Assembly (NCBI GenBank): GCA_002682825.1
Contig: NOKP01000026.1
Location: forward strand, 310,001-374,000
Reading direction: 5' to 3'
DNA: 64,000 nt
From: Neonectria sp. B-13
Lineage: Eukaryota > Ascomycota > Sordariomycetes > Hypocreales > Nectriaceae
Part shown: positions 32,044-44,375 of the stretch, piece by piece
Layout: each line of letters begins with the position of its first letter
How positions within the stretch are numbered: the stretch's first letter is position 1
The notes under the pieces: generated by a model
What the model saw: only the letters and a program-made list of their open reading frames with translations
The model's database searches: none
Told to the model about the DNA's origin: nothing
Program-made: the position numbers and the translations under genes

Positions 32044-33127
32044 TCACTTGGCCAACCCAGCCAGGATGCTCGACGGGTTCACAAAGTCCAATTCTTCCAG
32101 TGTCTCTTGCCACAATGTTTCTTGCATTTTGCGACCGGTGTCTTCGTACATCATGACGGGATATCTACAAGACCCCATATTAGCATTCAGTCTCACAAAA
32201 TATCGAAAATTTGACTTACGGCTTCACCTTGCCTTCACTAACAAACCCGCCGTGGCTCTCAGCGTCCTTCACTGTGACGGCGTCCACGTATTGACGCGCC
32301 CCAACTGCTACCGGCCGCGCCATGATGGCCCCCATGAATTTGAACATGAACCGCTGAATCTTGCTTGGATTGTCGGAGCCAAACGCAGTGCCTTTACATG
32401 CCCCGGGATTCGGCACGTTGACGATGACGTCGTCGGCAGATACATATTGGCTTAGCTTTTCCGCAAACATGAGTAGAAGCAGCTTTGACGTCTTGTAAGC
32501 GTCCATGGAGGCAAAGCCAGCTGCGTCATCCACCACCTCAAACACAGACTTGCAGTTCGGGTCCTTCCAGCCTGCCCAGTACGCAGTGTCGGACCCAACA
32601 AGGGACAAGTGCGCTGGAGAGGCGGTTCCACGCTTGGATTTGAGGATCGGGAGGAGAAGAAGCGCCAGCAGCGCGGTTGAGAGGCAGTTGACCTGGAACG
32701 TCATCTCGTGCTTCGACTCCTCGGCGCGCTCGAACCGGGGCCGGCTCAGCCCTGCGTTTAACACGGCCAAGTCCAGCCGCGGGAGGGCCTCGCACCGCTT
32801 CGCAAAGGCCACGATGGACTTATACGAGGACATGTCGACGAGGGAGACTTCGATTTTGGCGGCTGGGAACTGGGTCTGCAGAGTCTTGACCGCCGCGTCG
32901 CCCTTGGACTGCGAGCGGACGGCGATAATCAGGTGCGAGACATTGAGGCTGAGGAGTTGCCTTGCGCATTCGAACCCCAGGCCGATATTGGAGCCGGTAA
33001 TGAGCGCTGCTTGGCCCGAGAGGTCAATGGACTTGGGAATGGCAGGGACGGTTTGGATAAACTGGCGTGATATGAAGGCGAGAGGACTGGCCTCGTAGGC
33101 GGCTTGTTTTTGCAACTTGGCAGACAT
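32044..33127 (-). CDS. short-chain dehydrogenase/reductase
   Basis: Exons (minus) 33127-32220 and 32164-32044 (342 aa). The cofactor motif is TGSNIGLGFECARQL (TGxxxGxG), followed by LVDMSSYKS (adenine-side Asp), DLAVLNAGLS (NAG motif; NNAG is usual) and the active site: Ser in SLVGSDTAYWAG and YKTSK (YxxxK). It belongs to the classical/WW-oxidoreductase-like SDR group that fungi use in secondary and lipid metabolism. The spliced second exon adds YPVMMYEDTGRKMQETLWQETLEEL, the usual C-terminal helix of this group. No biosynthetic core enzyme is adjacent, so a pathway cannot be named. Confidence 0.9.
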
Positions 33128-34815
33128 GATGGACTCGACAGACTAAGGAGAAGCTTGCAATGCCACGAACTGGACTTTTCTCTTCCATCTATGATGCTTA
33201 TATATATCCCAGAGCTCGGTCGAGTTTTCGGACATGTCGACCGACTGTCTCATGAGGCGCTTCTGCCACGGACTTTTCGTCCGGCATGCAGCCATTAAGT
33301 GTAAGGAGAACGGTCGATGACGCTGGGAGCTTGCCGGGAAGCGGAGACGGACGAAGGCGTAGCGCTGGAGCGACGGAGGCCGAGACGGACGAATTCCGGC
33401 CGACCTGACGAATCAGCGGCTGCAGCGATTCTTAGGTTGCAATTGATCTTTGGACATGTTTGAAGTTGTGAAAAAGTAGGTGCGATTATGCAGAATATTT
33501 ATTTTTGCGTTTGTGGTCGTGCAAGGTGCTGAGTGTGATGCTGGTTGAAGCAAGTTCTGTCTGGTGCGATTCAACCGTCTCCACAGTTGTGAGTTACGGG
33601 AGATGGCAGGTCCCCTATCACTGGAGTAATGCACAAGGGCGATTGGTTGCAATGAACTTGGATATGCATAACTCGGCAACGGTCTTGAGGAATGATTTCT
33701 TTCGTCTCTGCCAATGAGTTCTACATACTCCGTGAGTGAGTTTTGGATTTTATGATGTAACAGTGGAAACAATGGGAAGATACTTGTCCAATCTTCTCTG
33801 GTCACATGGAGATCATCATACGGCTATCGATCAACATATGCGTAGTGGGTTGTCCTGCGAGTGAATGGTGCATTATCGAAACCATTGCTCGGAAGCAAGA
33901 AAGGATGTATGGTATGATTGATCAGGGTATTCACTTTGCCTTGCAGAATGGCCTACCTACATGGGCAATGTCAGAAACAGGAGCTTGGTGTAAATCCGGC
34001 ATAGCTTCCACACACATTCGATTCCTGGACTTGATTGACATAGGGGGTCAAATACCTAGCGCCTCGTCTAACCCTGATGAACGGCCGAGCGAAGGATGAG
34101 AAGGATTCGGCCGTATTAATCGACGACACGTGAAAACGGACTACGCACGGAGCCTGTGGCTATACGACTATGCTTCGCATGAATGTTGACTATCGAATCG
34201 AAATGGGACCAAGCTTTTCTCGGCGGTTTGTTTCCGAGAAATACGGCCAAGTGCTGCGACGTTGCGTTTCATGATCGTCCGATGAGACTCGGCAATGAAA
34301 CGAGCACCATCGTGTCAATGCCCCGAAGTAGACCGTTTCATCCCAATCCAGCAGGTGGCCTGGAATGCGGGAATATGGCATCACGTCGACTCGAGTTCCT
34401 TTGCCTTATGGCGGGGGTTCAACAATACGAGAACATGAATTTCCGCGTTCGAGACTTCACTTGCAATGTCCTTTCGTGGAGGCTCGGCCAAGCCACTTCC
34501 GTATTTGACCCCAGAGTTCGCAGTGACTGGACGGCACGATGCAGCTTCGCCCCCCCTTGGCATGTCTCTTTTGGAACTAGCCGCGTTGGTTATCCCAGGC
34601 CATCATCCGTGTGCCCTTGTCCCTTGCATTCCAGCAGCTCAGCTGGACTTGTTAGGGTTAGATTGAGTCGGCCGCCATAGCTTGTAGAGTTCGAGGTGAA
34701 GCCTGTCCATGATCATTGACATCGTTGCCTCGCTCTATAAAGCCCAGACGATGCCCGAGATGTTGTTGCCCGAGTACCAAAGAAGACTCTACTAACACCT
34801 TCTACACCATTCATC
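33128..34815. other. intergenic, 1.7 kb, divergent
   Basis: Between the dehydrogenase (-) and the chitosanase (+). No supported gene. A TATAAAGCC string at about 34736, 80 bp before the chitosanase ATG, is a plausible TATA box. Confidence 0.55.
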
Positions 34816-35879
34816 ATGCCCTCTCTTCGCACTTCTCTGTTAGCTGGCGTCCTGCTTGGCCTGGCGTCGGCCCGTTCCGTCCCTGCCAATGTGAAAACCT
34901 TCCACGACTCCGTTGTCAAGCAGGCCAAGTGCAACAAGGTCCTGGCTGGTGGCTTCTACAGCTCCGACGGTGACTCTGGCTGTAAGTTCAGAGCGCCAAC
35001 CATGCGAAATCTCAGCCTGACACTCACTGTGTAGCATACGGCTACTGCGGCGATCATCTCAGCGACTACAACGTCATCTACCTCCAGGGCAAGAAGGGCG
35101 AGCTCGTCAACATGGACATCGACTGTGACGGCGTGCAGGGCAGCTCGGCCGACGACGGGCGGTGCGGCAGCTCGGGCGATACACAGTCCATCACATCGTT
35201 CCAGGACATCGTCGCCGGCTACGGCACCGGCCAGAGGGACCTGGATGCCAACGTGCACCCGTACGTCGTCTTCGGCAACACGGGCAGCAAAGCGAAGTGG
35301 GCGAAGTTCGACCCAACGAAGTACGGCATCAAGCCACTGAGCGTCATGGCGGTCGTGTGCGGCAACAAGCTGGTGCGTATATGGATATGGATATGTATAT
35401 GCGAAACGAACTGGCCCAGAGTCGCGGCTAACGGAGTAGATCTACGGCATTTGGGGCGATGAGAACGGCGACGACGGCGAGTACCCCGTGGTCGGCGAGG
35501 CGTCCATCTCGCTGGCGACGGCGTGCTACGGCACCAGCATGAACGGCAACAACGGCCACAGCGAGAACGACGTGCTGTTCATTGCCTTCCCCGGCAGCGA
35601 CGCCGTGCCGGGGGCCAAGGGCGCCGACTGGTCGGCCAAGACGTACGCCAAGTTTGAGACGAGCATCACGGCCCTGGGCGACAAGTTGATCCAGCGACTG
35701 GGCAAAAGCAGCAGCAGCAGTGGTGGCTGCGCGTGGGCTGGCCACTGCAAAGGTGCGTCGGACGATGAATCCCTCGGCGGAACTCGGAGGCTAATAGTGA
35801 GAAAGGTGCTGCCTGCTCTTCCTATGATGATTGCTCTGATGAGTTGATCTGCAAGAACTCGAAGTGCGCCGCGTCGTGA
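34816..35879 (+). CDS. secreted GH75 endo-chitosanase with C-terminal cysteine tail
   Basis: Four exons: 34816-34981, 35035-35372, 35440-35752, 35806-35879 (296 aa). The signal peptide is about residues 1-20. The GH75 core follows: GYCGDHLSDYNVIYLQG, MDIDCDG, DLDANVHPYVVFGN, YGIKPLSVMAVVCG and IYGIWGDENGDDGEYPVVGEASISLATACYG. The acidic pair Asp175 (WGD) and Glu188 (VGE) is 13 residues apart, the spacing and numbering reported for the Fusarium solani enzyme. GH75 enzymes hydrolyse beta-1,4-glucosamine chains (chitosan). After a poly-Ser linker the last ~30 residues hold six cysteines (CAWAGHCKGAACSSYDDC...ICKNSKC), a small disulfide module not needed for the core fold; wall or chitosan binding is inference. 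Intron 3 splits that tail. Confidence 0.93.
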
Positions 35880-36533
35880 GGTTTCCTGCTAAAATACAGC
35901 TACTGCTAGACTAAGACTCGGGCCTAGAGGCATCCAACCGTCTGGCAAATGGTGGGGAGAGGTGGATAGGGTTTAGTCACCGGGTAGCTAGCCTGTTTGT
36001 TCGTATAGACTCCATCAGTATTGGATGGAGATCAAGGTGCTTAAGTAGACGGGAGGCCTCGGTCTCCCCTTTACTCAACTGGATTAATACACATCTCGTG
36101 TGCTAAACCATTCACAAAAATTCAGCCTTGATCGAAGCCTCAAGGAAGTAAGCACTAACATCCAGTGTCTCTAGTGCCCGCCTGTTTCATTCTCCGCCAC
36201 GGACGAGGCAGCTGAAACAGGAGACGCCACATGTCAAGCGAGCCATGGTCATTCACAACCACAAACGAGCTTCCTTTTTGGTACCCTAAAGCAAAAAGAA
36301 ATTCCATGGTAGCTCGTGAAGAAGCAAGGAGTGAGCTGGATGCAATCTCCTAGCCATCATTCTGCCCCTGAGTCTTAGCAAGTGTCCTGGAAAGTACGTG
36401 CAGGTTAAAAAAATAAATAGCGCATCAACCAATGTTTTTCAGCTTTCCAAGTTACTTACTTACCATCTTGTAATTCTTCATAAATGTTTAGCTTAGTTCA
36501 TCAGAACAACTTGGTGGTGGCACTTCCTTGTGC
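35880..36533. other. intergenic between convergent genes
   Basis: 3' flanks of the chitosanase and nucleotidase genes. No coding or repeat feature recognised. Confidence 0.55.
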
Positions 36534-38686
36534 TCACGACTCTATCATTGTAATCCGCCCATCCACCACCGGCGCAATACACCTGGTCCAATCAACCGTA
36601 AACTCGCCCTCCTTGAGCGGATCGCAGATACTAGCCTTGACGCCCGTCCGCAGCGCCCACCGCGTCCAGAACTTGCGCATCAGCAGAATCTCAAAGTCGA
36701 GCTGGTCGCCGCCGTCCCGCCCATCTTCGTCCTCCGTGTCGTCCGCCTCGGCGTCGCTGTCCGTGTTTTCGTGCAGCGGCGCCGCGTTGAGCTTGAAACG
36801 TCGCTGGAGGAACTTACTCCAGGGGTCCTCCGCATCCTTCGTCGCCTTCTTGCGGTCCTTCGAGGGGAGGTGCGCGGCTATCGAGTCGAGGCTGGGGAAC
36901 TCAACCTTTGTCCGGATGGGAGAGATGGGCGTCTCGCAGTTCTCGACTACGTTGACCCAATGTTCCGCAAGATTTTTCCACTGGCCCACGGTTCGTAGAC
37001 CCATAAAGTACTGCCGGAGCATCGCGGAGATGAGAATGCCGTTCTCCTCTTCGATGATTTCTTCCGCCTCGCCGCCTTCTGATTTGACCAGGAGACTGGT
37101 GAACCCGTCTGCAGCGTTGTTAGCACCTATAAATGCAGACAGCAGTTTGATGATGTTGCTCACCTTTCCCTCGGCCCATGTAACCTCTAGTGGCAAGGAC
37201 GTATAGCTTCTCGGGATCATACGTCCTTCCACCGATCTTCATCGAAAGCACTCGCTTTCCCCTGGGCTGTTTCGGATCAAACACGAACCGAATGTTGGAC
37301 ACCTGAGGGAACCGTCCCTCGAGGGCAGGGTACATCGAAACAGAATTCTCCAGGGCATCCCAGATCGCCTGTCCCTTGACCCTCAGCAACACAACGGGAT
37401 CCTCGAACGGGAAGCATGTGGTGATGTCCTTGATCCGGATAGCTCCCGGAGGATAAATCTGGTCGGCGCGAATTGTGCCTGCCGCTATGATGGTGCAGTC
37501 GGCGTTGTGGTGCTGGCGCATGACATCGCAGACGAAGTTTCCAATGTTGGACTCCTTTAGACGAACCGTGCTGAATCGGGCGTCCAGGGGGGTCGCCGTC
37601 CACCCGACTGCCTTGGCCAGGGACTGGTTGAGCTTCGACGTGAGCTCGTTGACTAGTTCCACCGTAGGCTGATGCTCCTCGATGGAAGAGGTGACGTCCC
37701 GCCGCCAAATATCGAAGTCCCAGCGCTCAGGGTTGTCGGGCTTCCGGCGGGCTTCGATGTAGCTGAGGTTCTTGAAGTCAGTGCCAGACCGCAGAGTATG
37801 GGTGCCGTTGATGAAGCTATGCGCATAGTAGTGGTCGTGTCCACCCAGGATAATGTCGATGAGGCCCTCTGTCTGCTCTGCCAGCTTGTTGTCGTTGGGC
37901 TCGCGCATGTGGCTCAGGCAGATGATGATCTCGGCGCCCTGCTCGCGCAGTTGGGGGCAAATCTCCTTGGCGGTCTGGGTGGCGGACTTGTAGATCAGGT
38001 TGGGAGGCAAGGTGTTAATCGTCTCCAGCCACTCGCGCTCACCGAGGCCGATGAAGCCGACCTTGATGCCGTTGGACGAGGTGATCATGTGCGTCTTCTT
38101 GGCGTTGCCCATGGGAACGTCCTCGCCTAGAGCGGGGTCGAGGACGTTGGCGAGCAGCCATGGGAAGTTGCACTGGCCTGCGAGATGCTCATACTGCTTG
38201 ATGCCGAAATCGAAGTCGTGGTTCTAAGAAGCCGTAGTTAGTTCTCCGGATCGGCCGGGGTGGCTCGACTCACCCACCCCTACGCATGCACAGTCGGTCC
38301 CAATCAGGTTGAGCACGGGAACCATGTGTTGGCCTGCCTTTTGTTAGTATACAATGCATTGAGGTGGTTCACAGCTCTAAGAGCTCCGTCAAGTACTTAC
38401 CCTTGGTCACGCTGCTCTCAAGACTGGGGTTGAAGGCATCTCCCGAGAACAGTGTCAAGGCCTTAGACTGGCCCTCGTACTGTTCGCCCTCCTGGTACTC
38501 CCGGCAAAGGCTGATGAATCTCGGCAGGCCGCCAATGGGCTCGGCACTGGATGGATCGAGGTGGTAGACGTCGTTGTAGTGAATAATCCGCAGGTCGGGC
38601 AGCGAATCGGCCACTCCCGCATCGTCAACTCGCCCAGAAGCGAACGTCACCTGAGGCTCCGCGGAGGGCTCCTCGTCGTGGACCAT
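36534..38686 (-). CDS. 5'-nucleotidase/2',3'-cyclic phosphodiesterase family protein (UshA-like), no signal peptide
   Basis: Four exons (minus): 38686-38401, 38333-38278, 38223-37164, 37108-36534 (658 aa). Metallophosphoesterase motifs appear in order: IIHYNDVYHL, LFSGDAF, GNHDFDFG (formed across the exon 2/3 junction), CLSHMREP and GGHDHYYAH, giving the dinuclear metal site. The nucleotidase C-terminal domain has ESNIGNFVCDVMR, TIRADQIYPPG and DITTCFPFEDPVVLLRVKG. The C-terminal ~190 residues add an acidic low-complexity stretch and a helical region not found in bacterial UshA. No signal peptide: it starts MVHDEEPSAEP, so it is probably cytosolic; an in-frame ATG at 38788 would add 34 residues but not a clear signal. 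Family role: hydrolysis of nucleotides or other phosphoesters. Confidence 0.9.
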
Positions 38687-39457
38687 GATTGAGTTGTTTA
38701 GACGACGGGACTTGCAATCACAGCAAGTATCCAAAAGAAAGAAAGAAGAAAAAAGACCCTGAAGAGGAGAGAAGTGGCCTTTGTTCAACTAAGATGGCGG
38801 AACGAAGCTTCGGCGATGAGGCGCAGCTCCAAGTAACAGCCAGCCCAACGCTAACGGCAGCTTGCAGGATCCAACGTCAGACAGCTCACGTGACGCAAGT
38901 TTGCACGGCGGTTTGCGGCCTATGAAGTGTGATTTTGCCGTGGGTTTCTGAGCGGGTTTTTTTGTGCGTGGCAGACGAATCGAGAGCCTTCAGCCGGTGA
39001 GCCAACGCAGCGCGTTTGACGTTTCCTGACAAACAAGACGCCGTCTCTAATCAATCAGATGCCCGGTATTGTGGGACGGGAGGACACATCCTAGGCACTT
39101 TTGGACGCCGCGGCAGTTGGAGGTAGCATCTGGAGTCCACAGGCTAACTTATTAGCGAGTCGTGGGCCAGTGAGGCGAGGTGCTTGCGAGGGGAAATACT
39201 GGAGATGGTCAGTGAAGAAGACGCGGTGTTGGCGCGCTTTGCGTTGGTGAAGACCCTCTGTTTAAAGTACTGTAGCCGCCGAGTGGCTGCTGGCCTATCA
39301 TAAGCTGGGTATTATTTACTAGTATTAATCTTGTGGTTCGTAAGTAGATAGCTCAAGTGTTAGACATTCATCGGCGGCGATGAATCTGGAAGGGGATGAG
39401 ACATGGAAACATGAGGCTGAAGAGCAGCGAACCCTGGACAGGACAGCAAGTGAGATC
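38687..39457. other. intergenic, 0.8 kb
   Basis: Upstream of the nucleotidase and downstream of the hydrolase. No feature recognised. Confidence 0.5.
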
Positions 39458-40288
39458 TCACGTCAAAACCTCCAACTCCTCTGGCAGCGGCCTGTCTTCG
39501 ATCCACGCCTTGATGCCCTCCGCAAAGAGCTCTGGCTTCTGGAGGTTCCACGTATGCACCGCCCCTCGCACCACGGCCCCCAAGGATCCCTCCACGGGCA
39601 TCTCCCTCCCCATCCGCCTCACCGCCTCGACGTCGTCGACGTTGCCCGCCGCGATGGACAGCGTCCTCACGGGCAGCGTCCGCACGTCCTCCCAGTCCAG
39701 CTCCAGCAGCCCCATGTCGACGTCGCGGATCACGTCCCAGCGCCGGTTGCGCCGCATCTCGCCCAGCAGCGCCTCGTGCCGCCGCATGCCCTGGCGGCAC
39801 GCGACCCGCAAGTACAGCCAGCGCGGGACGACCTCCAGCAGGAACAGCATCAGGTAGTACGTTAGCTGCGGGTGGCCGACGACCCACGCCCACTGGCGCT
39901 CCATCGGGTGCCCGGCCGTGACGAAGGCCGTCCGCACCAGCTCCCGGTGGCGCTGGCTGAGCCGGAGCGCGATGAAGGCGCCCATTGAGAGCCCGACGAC
40001 GTGGGCCCGGCCGTCCTTGGCGTGCCGCCGGATGAGCCCGGCGACGCGGTCGGCCGAAGTGGAGAGGTCGGCGGGCAGGATGTCGCGGGACCGGGAGTGG
40101 CCGCTTATGTCGGGTGCGAGGATGTGGTAATCGGCGAGGTGGGGGATGACGAATTCCCACTCGAGGTGTGAGTTGAGCAGGCCATGGAGGAGGACGATGG
40201 TCGTCGGCTTGTCGTCGTTGAGACTGACGAAGAAGAGTTCTGGCTCGCTTTCCAAGGGCTCGCTTTCCACGGGCTTGGTTGTCGCCAT
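39458..40288 (-). CDS. alpha/beta-hydrolase
   Basis: 276 aa, single exon; the first ATG is at 40288 (MATTKPVES), the frame extending only to a TTG before it. Typical elements: oxyanion motif LLHGLLNSHLEW, the APDISGHSRS strand-loop, nucleophile elbow GLSMGAF (Ser), and a late VHTWNL that supplies the histidine; an acid residue probably lies in AAGNVDDVEAV. No signal peptide or lid insertion. The family includes epoxide hydrolases, esterases and C-C hydrolases; the specific reaction cannot be assigned. Confidence 0.88.
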   Translation of the reverse strand: MATTKPVESEPLESEPELFFVSLNDDKPTTIVLLHGLLNSHLEWEFVIPHLADYHILAPDISGHSRSRDILPADLSTSADRVAGLIRRHAKDGRAHVVGLSMGAFIALRLSQRHRELVRTAFVTAGHPMERQWAWVVGHPQLTYYLMLFLLEVVPRWLYLRVACRQGMRRHEALLGEMRRNRRWDVIRDVDMGLLELDWEDVRTLPVRTLSIAAGNVDDVEAVRRMGREMPVEGSLGAVVRGAVHTWNLQKPELFAEGIKAWIEDRPLPEELEVLT

Positions 40289-41750
40289 TTTCAAGCGCCT
40301 GCGTTATAAATCCTGTGCCGTATTCACAGTGAGTCTTGAGAACAGAAACTCGTTCTCAGGTCGTCCACGCCGCGTAAATGAATAAATGCATCGAGGTATC
40401 ACACCACCCACGCCACACACCATCTCAGCTTTCAGCCGTTGGACCACGAGGCTCGCACGCTGGTATCAGGAGACTGGAGAATGCATCTTCAATATAAGTC
40501 GAATTAAGCGTAGAAGGATCTGAACTATTGATTGGACATGTCCAGATCCGTCCTCGGCAATCTAGGCCCTGTTCTCCAGCTTAGTTGTTGGTCCATTTAG
40601 CATGCCATCTTGTTTCTCACATCACGGAACCTCACATCGTCGACTGATGCTCACAACTGCCAGCGATGATTTGCCGAGCAAATAAGCATACCGCATACCG
40701 CATTAAGGTTAGCATAATGCCCGGACGGAGATCACCAGCTTCTCGAGTCGGACGCATCCCGGTATCAATCTTGCAGCTCAACACCAAGGCCCCCCCTGGT
40801 TTGATACTTGAGACCGAGATTGAGGGCCAAGCCTTGGCCTTGACCTAACCCCAAAGTGTCCGATTTGCCCGTCATTGACAACGGCCTCGCTTAAACCACA
40901 GCCTAAGGTAGGCAAGGGGATCAAGATTGATGAGATTTACATCTTGGGTCTAGACCGCTCCAAATACCGCTCAGAAACCTGAAGGCGGCGGCTGCTGCTT
41001 CACCTGGTAAGATGCCTAGATTTCATCTGCGGCGATCACACAGAAGCAGTTGTGGAAGAGCGCGGGACGAGAAGCGTGGTGTTGCAGGACCTGTTTCAGG
41101 GATTATAATGCTACTATGTCACTGCGCCCGCGACCGCTGTCGTCTCAACCATGGAAATCTCTGTCTGATAGACCGCCATCGCGCGAAAACGGGAGGAAAC
41201 AGGACGAGACACAGATGCGAACGGAAGCCATCGTAGCCGCGCGACGAGCATTACCTGCCTGGGTCGAGGAAGAGAGCCAGGTTGTGTTTCGTCGCAATGC
41301 GAAAGAAGACCTCCCTTGCGCGATTGCAGGCAGCGATTAAACAAGAGCCCAGATGCAAGGCAAAGCAGAACGAGATTTGAATGAAAGGGGCGGCGGAAAA
41401 AAGAGCACCGGTTGATATGGGCAGAAAACATGCAACTTGGCGACGAGATGAAGCCATCACCAAGACTCGGTGGGCTGACGGTGCAGGGAGAGGCAAGGCG
41501 TGGGCACCAATGGAAGGCGTTCGCTACAGGGGGAAGCGGGATTTGGGCTGGCGGACAGGGCAGGACGGGGCACGAGAGCGCTAGGGCGGGCCCTCCACAT
41601 GGCGGCCTCAGCGACGGCTCGCCGGCAGCTGCAAGGGGCAGGCCGCTGTGAGGCCCTTGGGCCCCTACAGGGATAGTGGAGAGCCCGCTGTAACTGGGCT
41701 GGGCAGCGCTGGGCAGGGGCGCGCAGGGTCCCGTGGGGTGCCCCAGTGGT

Positions 41751-41776
41751 GGGTGGGTGGGTGCCAGTGGGTAGGG
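41751..41776 (+). other. putative G-quadruplex motif
   Basis: G3 runs at 41751-41753, 41755-41757, 41759-41761, 41769-41771 and 41774-41776 with loops of 1, 1, 7 and 2 bases, inside a G-rich intergenic patch. Confidence 0.5.
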
Positions 41777-42439
41777 CAGGTGACCGTTTTCAACTGAACG
41801 ACCTGAGTATGCGTAGGTAGGCCTCCCGGTGTTACCACTTGGTACTATAATTTTCAGTCAGAAATGTCAACCATCGTAACCAACTACCAACCTACTCACT
41901 ATTAACTGCTCGTCTTTACAATAACGCCTTCTCACTCCACCGTAATGCTCACTGCAAAGAGGAAACCAAAACTCTCACGCCTCTTCTGTCTAGTTTGGTA
42001 GATTCGAGCCAACCCGACATCTCGGTCTCTGGCCCTCCCATGCTTAACCTGAAACCACCATCCCCTCAAACAACCCAGTCAACCCTCTGCCCTCGGACGC
42101 TTCTCTGCCCATTCTAGCCTCTGCCCGCCAGCCCACAGCCAACCAACGCTCCCCATCTTTGACCTCTGCGCGCGCGCCGGCTTTGCCAACCGATCTGATA
42201 CTGGCCCTGGCTCCGCCGCCCAGTTGACGTGACATGGCCCGGAACGCGGCCGAGACGGAACCACGGCGAAGTGACACTCGGTGGCTGAGGAGCCGGATTC
42301 ATCTGCAGTTTCGCTGCGTTGTGTCAAGGAGAGATGGCCGCTGGCGATCATGTCAAACTCGGTTTGTGGCTAGGCGCCTAAGCCAAACAGTTGTAGGAGT
42401 TGTCCAACGCAGCCAACCACAACCGCAACTGGATGCATA

Positions 42440-43150
42440 GCATCGAAGCCCCATGTTCCATGACCGTCCCACCCTGGCGCTTCCCGGTTTTTGCCTCTGT
42501 TTGTCTCCCATTTGCCTCATGCTATGCCGTTGCCGACCAAGCCGATTTCCCATTCCCCCCTGCTATTCAATAGCCCCCTCGTCCCAGGTTCCCGGTCACC
42601 CTGGCCTCGCCTGCCGCCCTCACCGTTCGCCTCGCGGGCTCTATTACCCTTTTCAACCCCCCGTCCCCAGCTGCACCGCGAACCAGTTGCCCAATCCCTT
42701 TTGCTTCATTCCCTTCTGGCCTCTCTATTCCGTGCCAAGCACCGTCATCCCTGGTGGATTGTCATCTGCTTTTTGCCCCGTCCCGTACGATTTCCCTCGC
42801 TTTTGCCGCCTATCCCACCGGTTCGCGGCACTTCGTACGAATACGCCGGGTCCTTTTCACTTCAGTGGGCTGGTCCCTCTCTTTCGACTCCTCTTTCTTT
42901 CTTTTATTCCATCCGTATTCCCACCAGCGATCTTTTCCCTTGTTTGTCCGTTCTTTAATTCTCTCCCGACCCCCGCCAAAGCCGCTTGTTGCTGTCGTCG
43001 TTCGGTTGGCTTTGCCGGCGATATCGCGAATCCCTTCCTTTCATTGATACCCACCCCTGGACGACATCGAGTTTTCGCATACTCGCACTTTACGCCCTTT
43101 CGATTTCCGAATATATTCAACTTCTACCCGCCGGACGGATCCATTCTTTA
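42440..43150 (+). promoter_or_regulatory. pyrimidine-rich leader/promoter tract of the 43311 gene
   Basis: About 700 bp dominated by C and T on the coding strand, with many TTTC/CCCT/TCCC runs. Such tracts precede start sites of strongly expressed genes in filamentous fungi. It ends about 160 bp before the start codon. Inference from composition only. Confidence 0.35.
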
Positions 43151-43310
43151 GTTAGAATTGTCTCTTGGACCTAAATTAGATTTGTGGGAGGAAAATCGCC
43201 AAACGCCGTCCAAAGAGCTCTGTGCAAGTCACAACGAACCCTGTATCAAGAGAGGAAGATCCGGTATAAACCATCTGGAAGCAAGTCCTCAAGAGGAGGA
43301 AACCAACGAA

Positions 43311-44375
43311 ATGGCTCCGGCCACCGCCCTCGCCCTCGTGGCCTCACTCTTCGCCCTCTCCACACACGCCTCAACACCTCTCTCCGGCGCCGTCCTCCTC
43401 CGCGCCGAAGACGTCCTGCACCGCCCTTACGCCACCGTCCTCAGCTCGTCGCTACTACACGTGCGTGAAATCGACGATGAGAACTCAACCCTCAACGCCA
43501 ACGACACGTACGGCGTGGCCGTCAACTCGGACGGCTCGCTCAACCTGACGGCCTGGAACCTGGCCACCAACGCCGCCTGCCAGAGCGCCCTCGGCATCCT
43601 CAGCCAGAGCACCAACCCCTCAGGCGCCTGTGTGTGTTACAACATGCCCTCGCTAGACACGGAGACGGGCATCTTCGAGGCCGACCTGCGCCTGTACAAG
43701 ATCTCAGCGTCGCGCGGCGATTTTGCCAGCATTGCCCCGGAGGATGTCAGCGTCGGCCTGTCCTATGTCGGCGCCAGTGTCATGCCCGTTGACGAGGCGG
43801 ATATGTCGGGGGCCGGCATGGTCGGCACTGTGGCGAGCATAGCAAGGCGAGCTGATGGAGCGCCTGAGCTGTTGCAGACGTATATGTTTGTCGGCCAGAT
43901 CGACAAAGACCGTATGAAGGATAACATGAGCATGTAAGTCTGACCTCTCACTCACATATGCTTCCTGCAAACAGCACACTGACTGAGATACTCTAGGGCT
44001 GCATTCGAAGCTCTCGTCCTTCCCACCCTCACCCTCACAGGCACCAACGCCACGGGCAGCCAAGTACGGACCAACGTCTCCATCAACGAGGCCTCCTTCC
44101 TCACCGGCGTCTTCTCCAGCGAGGTGATCCTCTCCGACTTCAGCGCCGCGCAAGCCGCCGTGGACGAGCAGGTCGCGGGCCTCAAGAACGGCACCGTGGC
44201 CTTCGTGCTGCCAGGCGTGCAGCTGATGATCTACCCGATCGGGCTGATTATCGTCAGCGTGTGGCTGCTCATCGGCGTCGCCGCCGTCGGCTTCGGCACC
44301 TACGAGCGCTTCCAGTACGCCGAGATGTACCACCGGCGCCAGGCCGTGTCCGTTCCCCGCGGGAACAGGATATGA
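43311..44375 (+). CDS. secretory-pathway type I membrane protein of unknown function
   Basis: Exons 43311-43933 and 43997-44375 (333 aa). An N-terminal signal peptide (about 1-20, ALALVASLFALSTHA) precedes a ~265-residue lumenal/extracellular domain with several NxS/T sequons and three cysteines (AACQSALG...GACVCYN). A strong membrane helix near 285-310 (MIYPIGLIIVSVWLLIGVAAVGF) is followed by a short basic tail (YERFQYAEMYHRRQAVSVPRGNR). The frame runs upstream of 43311 without an ATG, so 43311 is the first possible ATG start. No family recognised. The layout suggests a plasma-membrane or endomembrane receptor-like or structural protein. Confidence 0.8.

Larger units (their letters stand above)
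40289..43310. other. intergenic, 3 kb, with long pyrimidine-rich leader
   Basis: No gene supported. 41580-41800 is very GC-rich with a G-quadruplex-type motif. 42440-43150 is C/T-rich on the plus strand and stop-free in one frame, but its translation is Pro/Ser/Phe/Leu low complexity; I read it as the 5' leader and promoter of the 43311 gene. Confidence 0.5.

Noticed and set aside
42453..43151. 232-codon plus-strand open frame before the 43311 gene
   Set aside because: Low-complexity Pro/Ser/Phe/Leu translation produced by a pyrimidine-rich leader; no domain or splice support.
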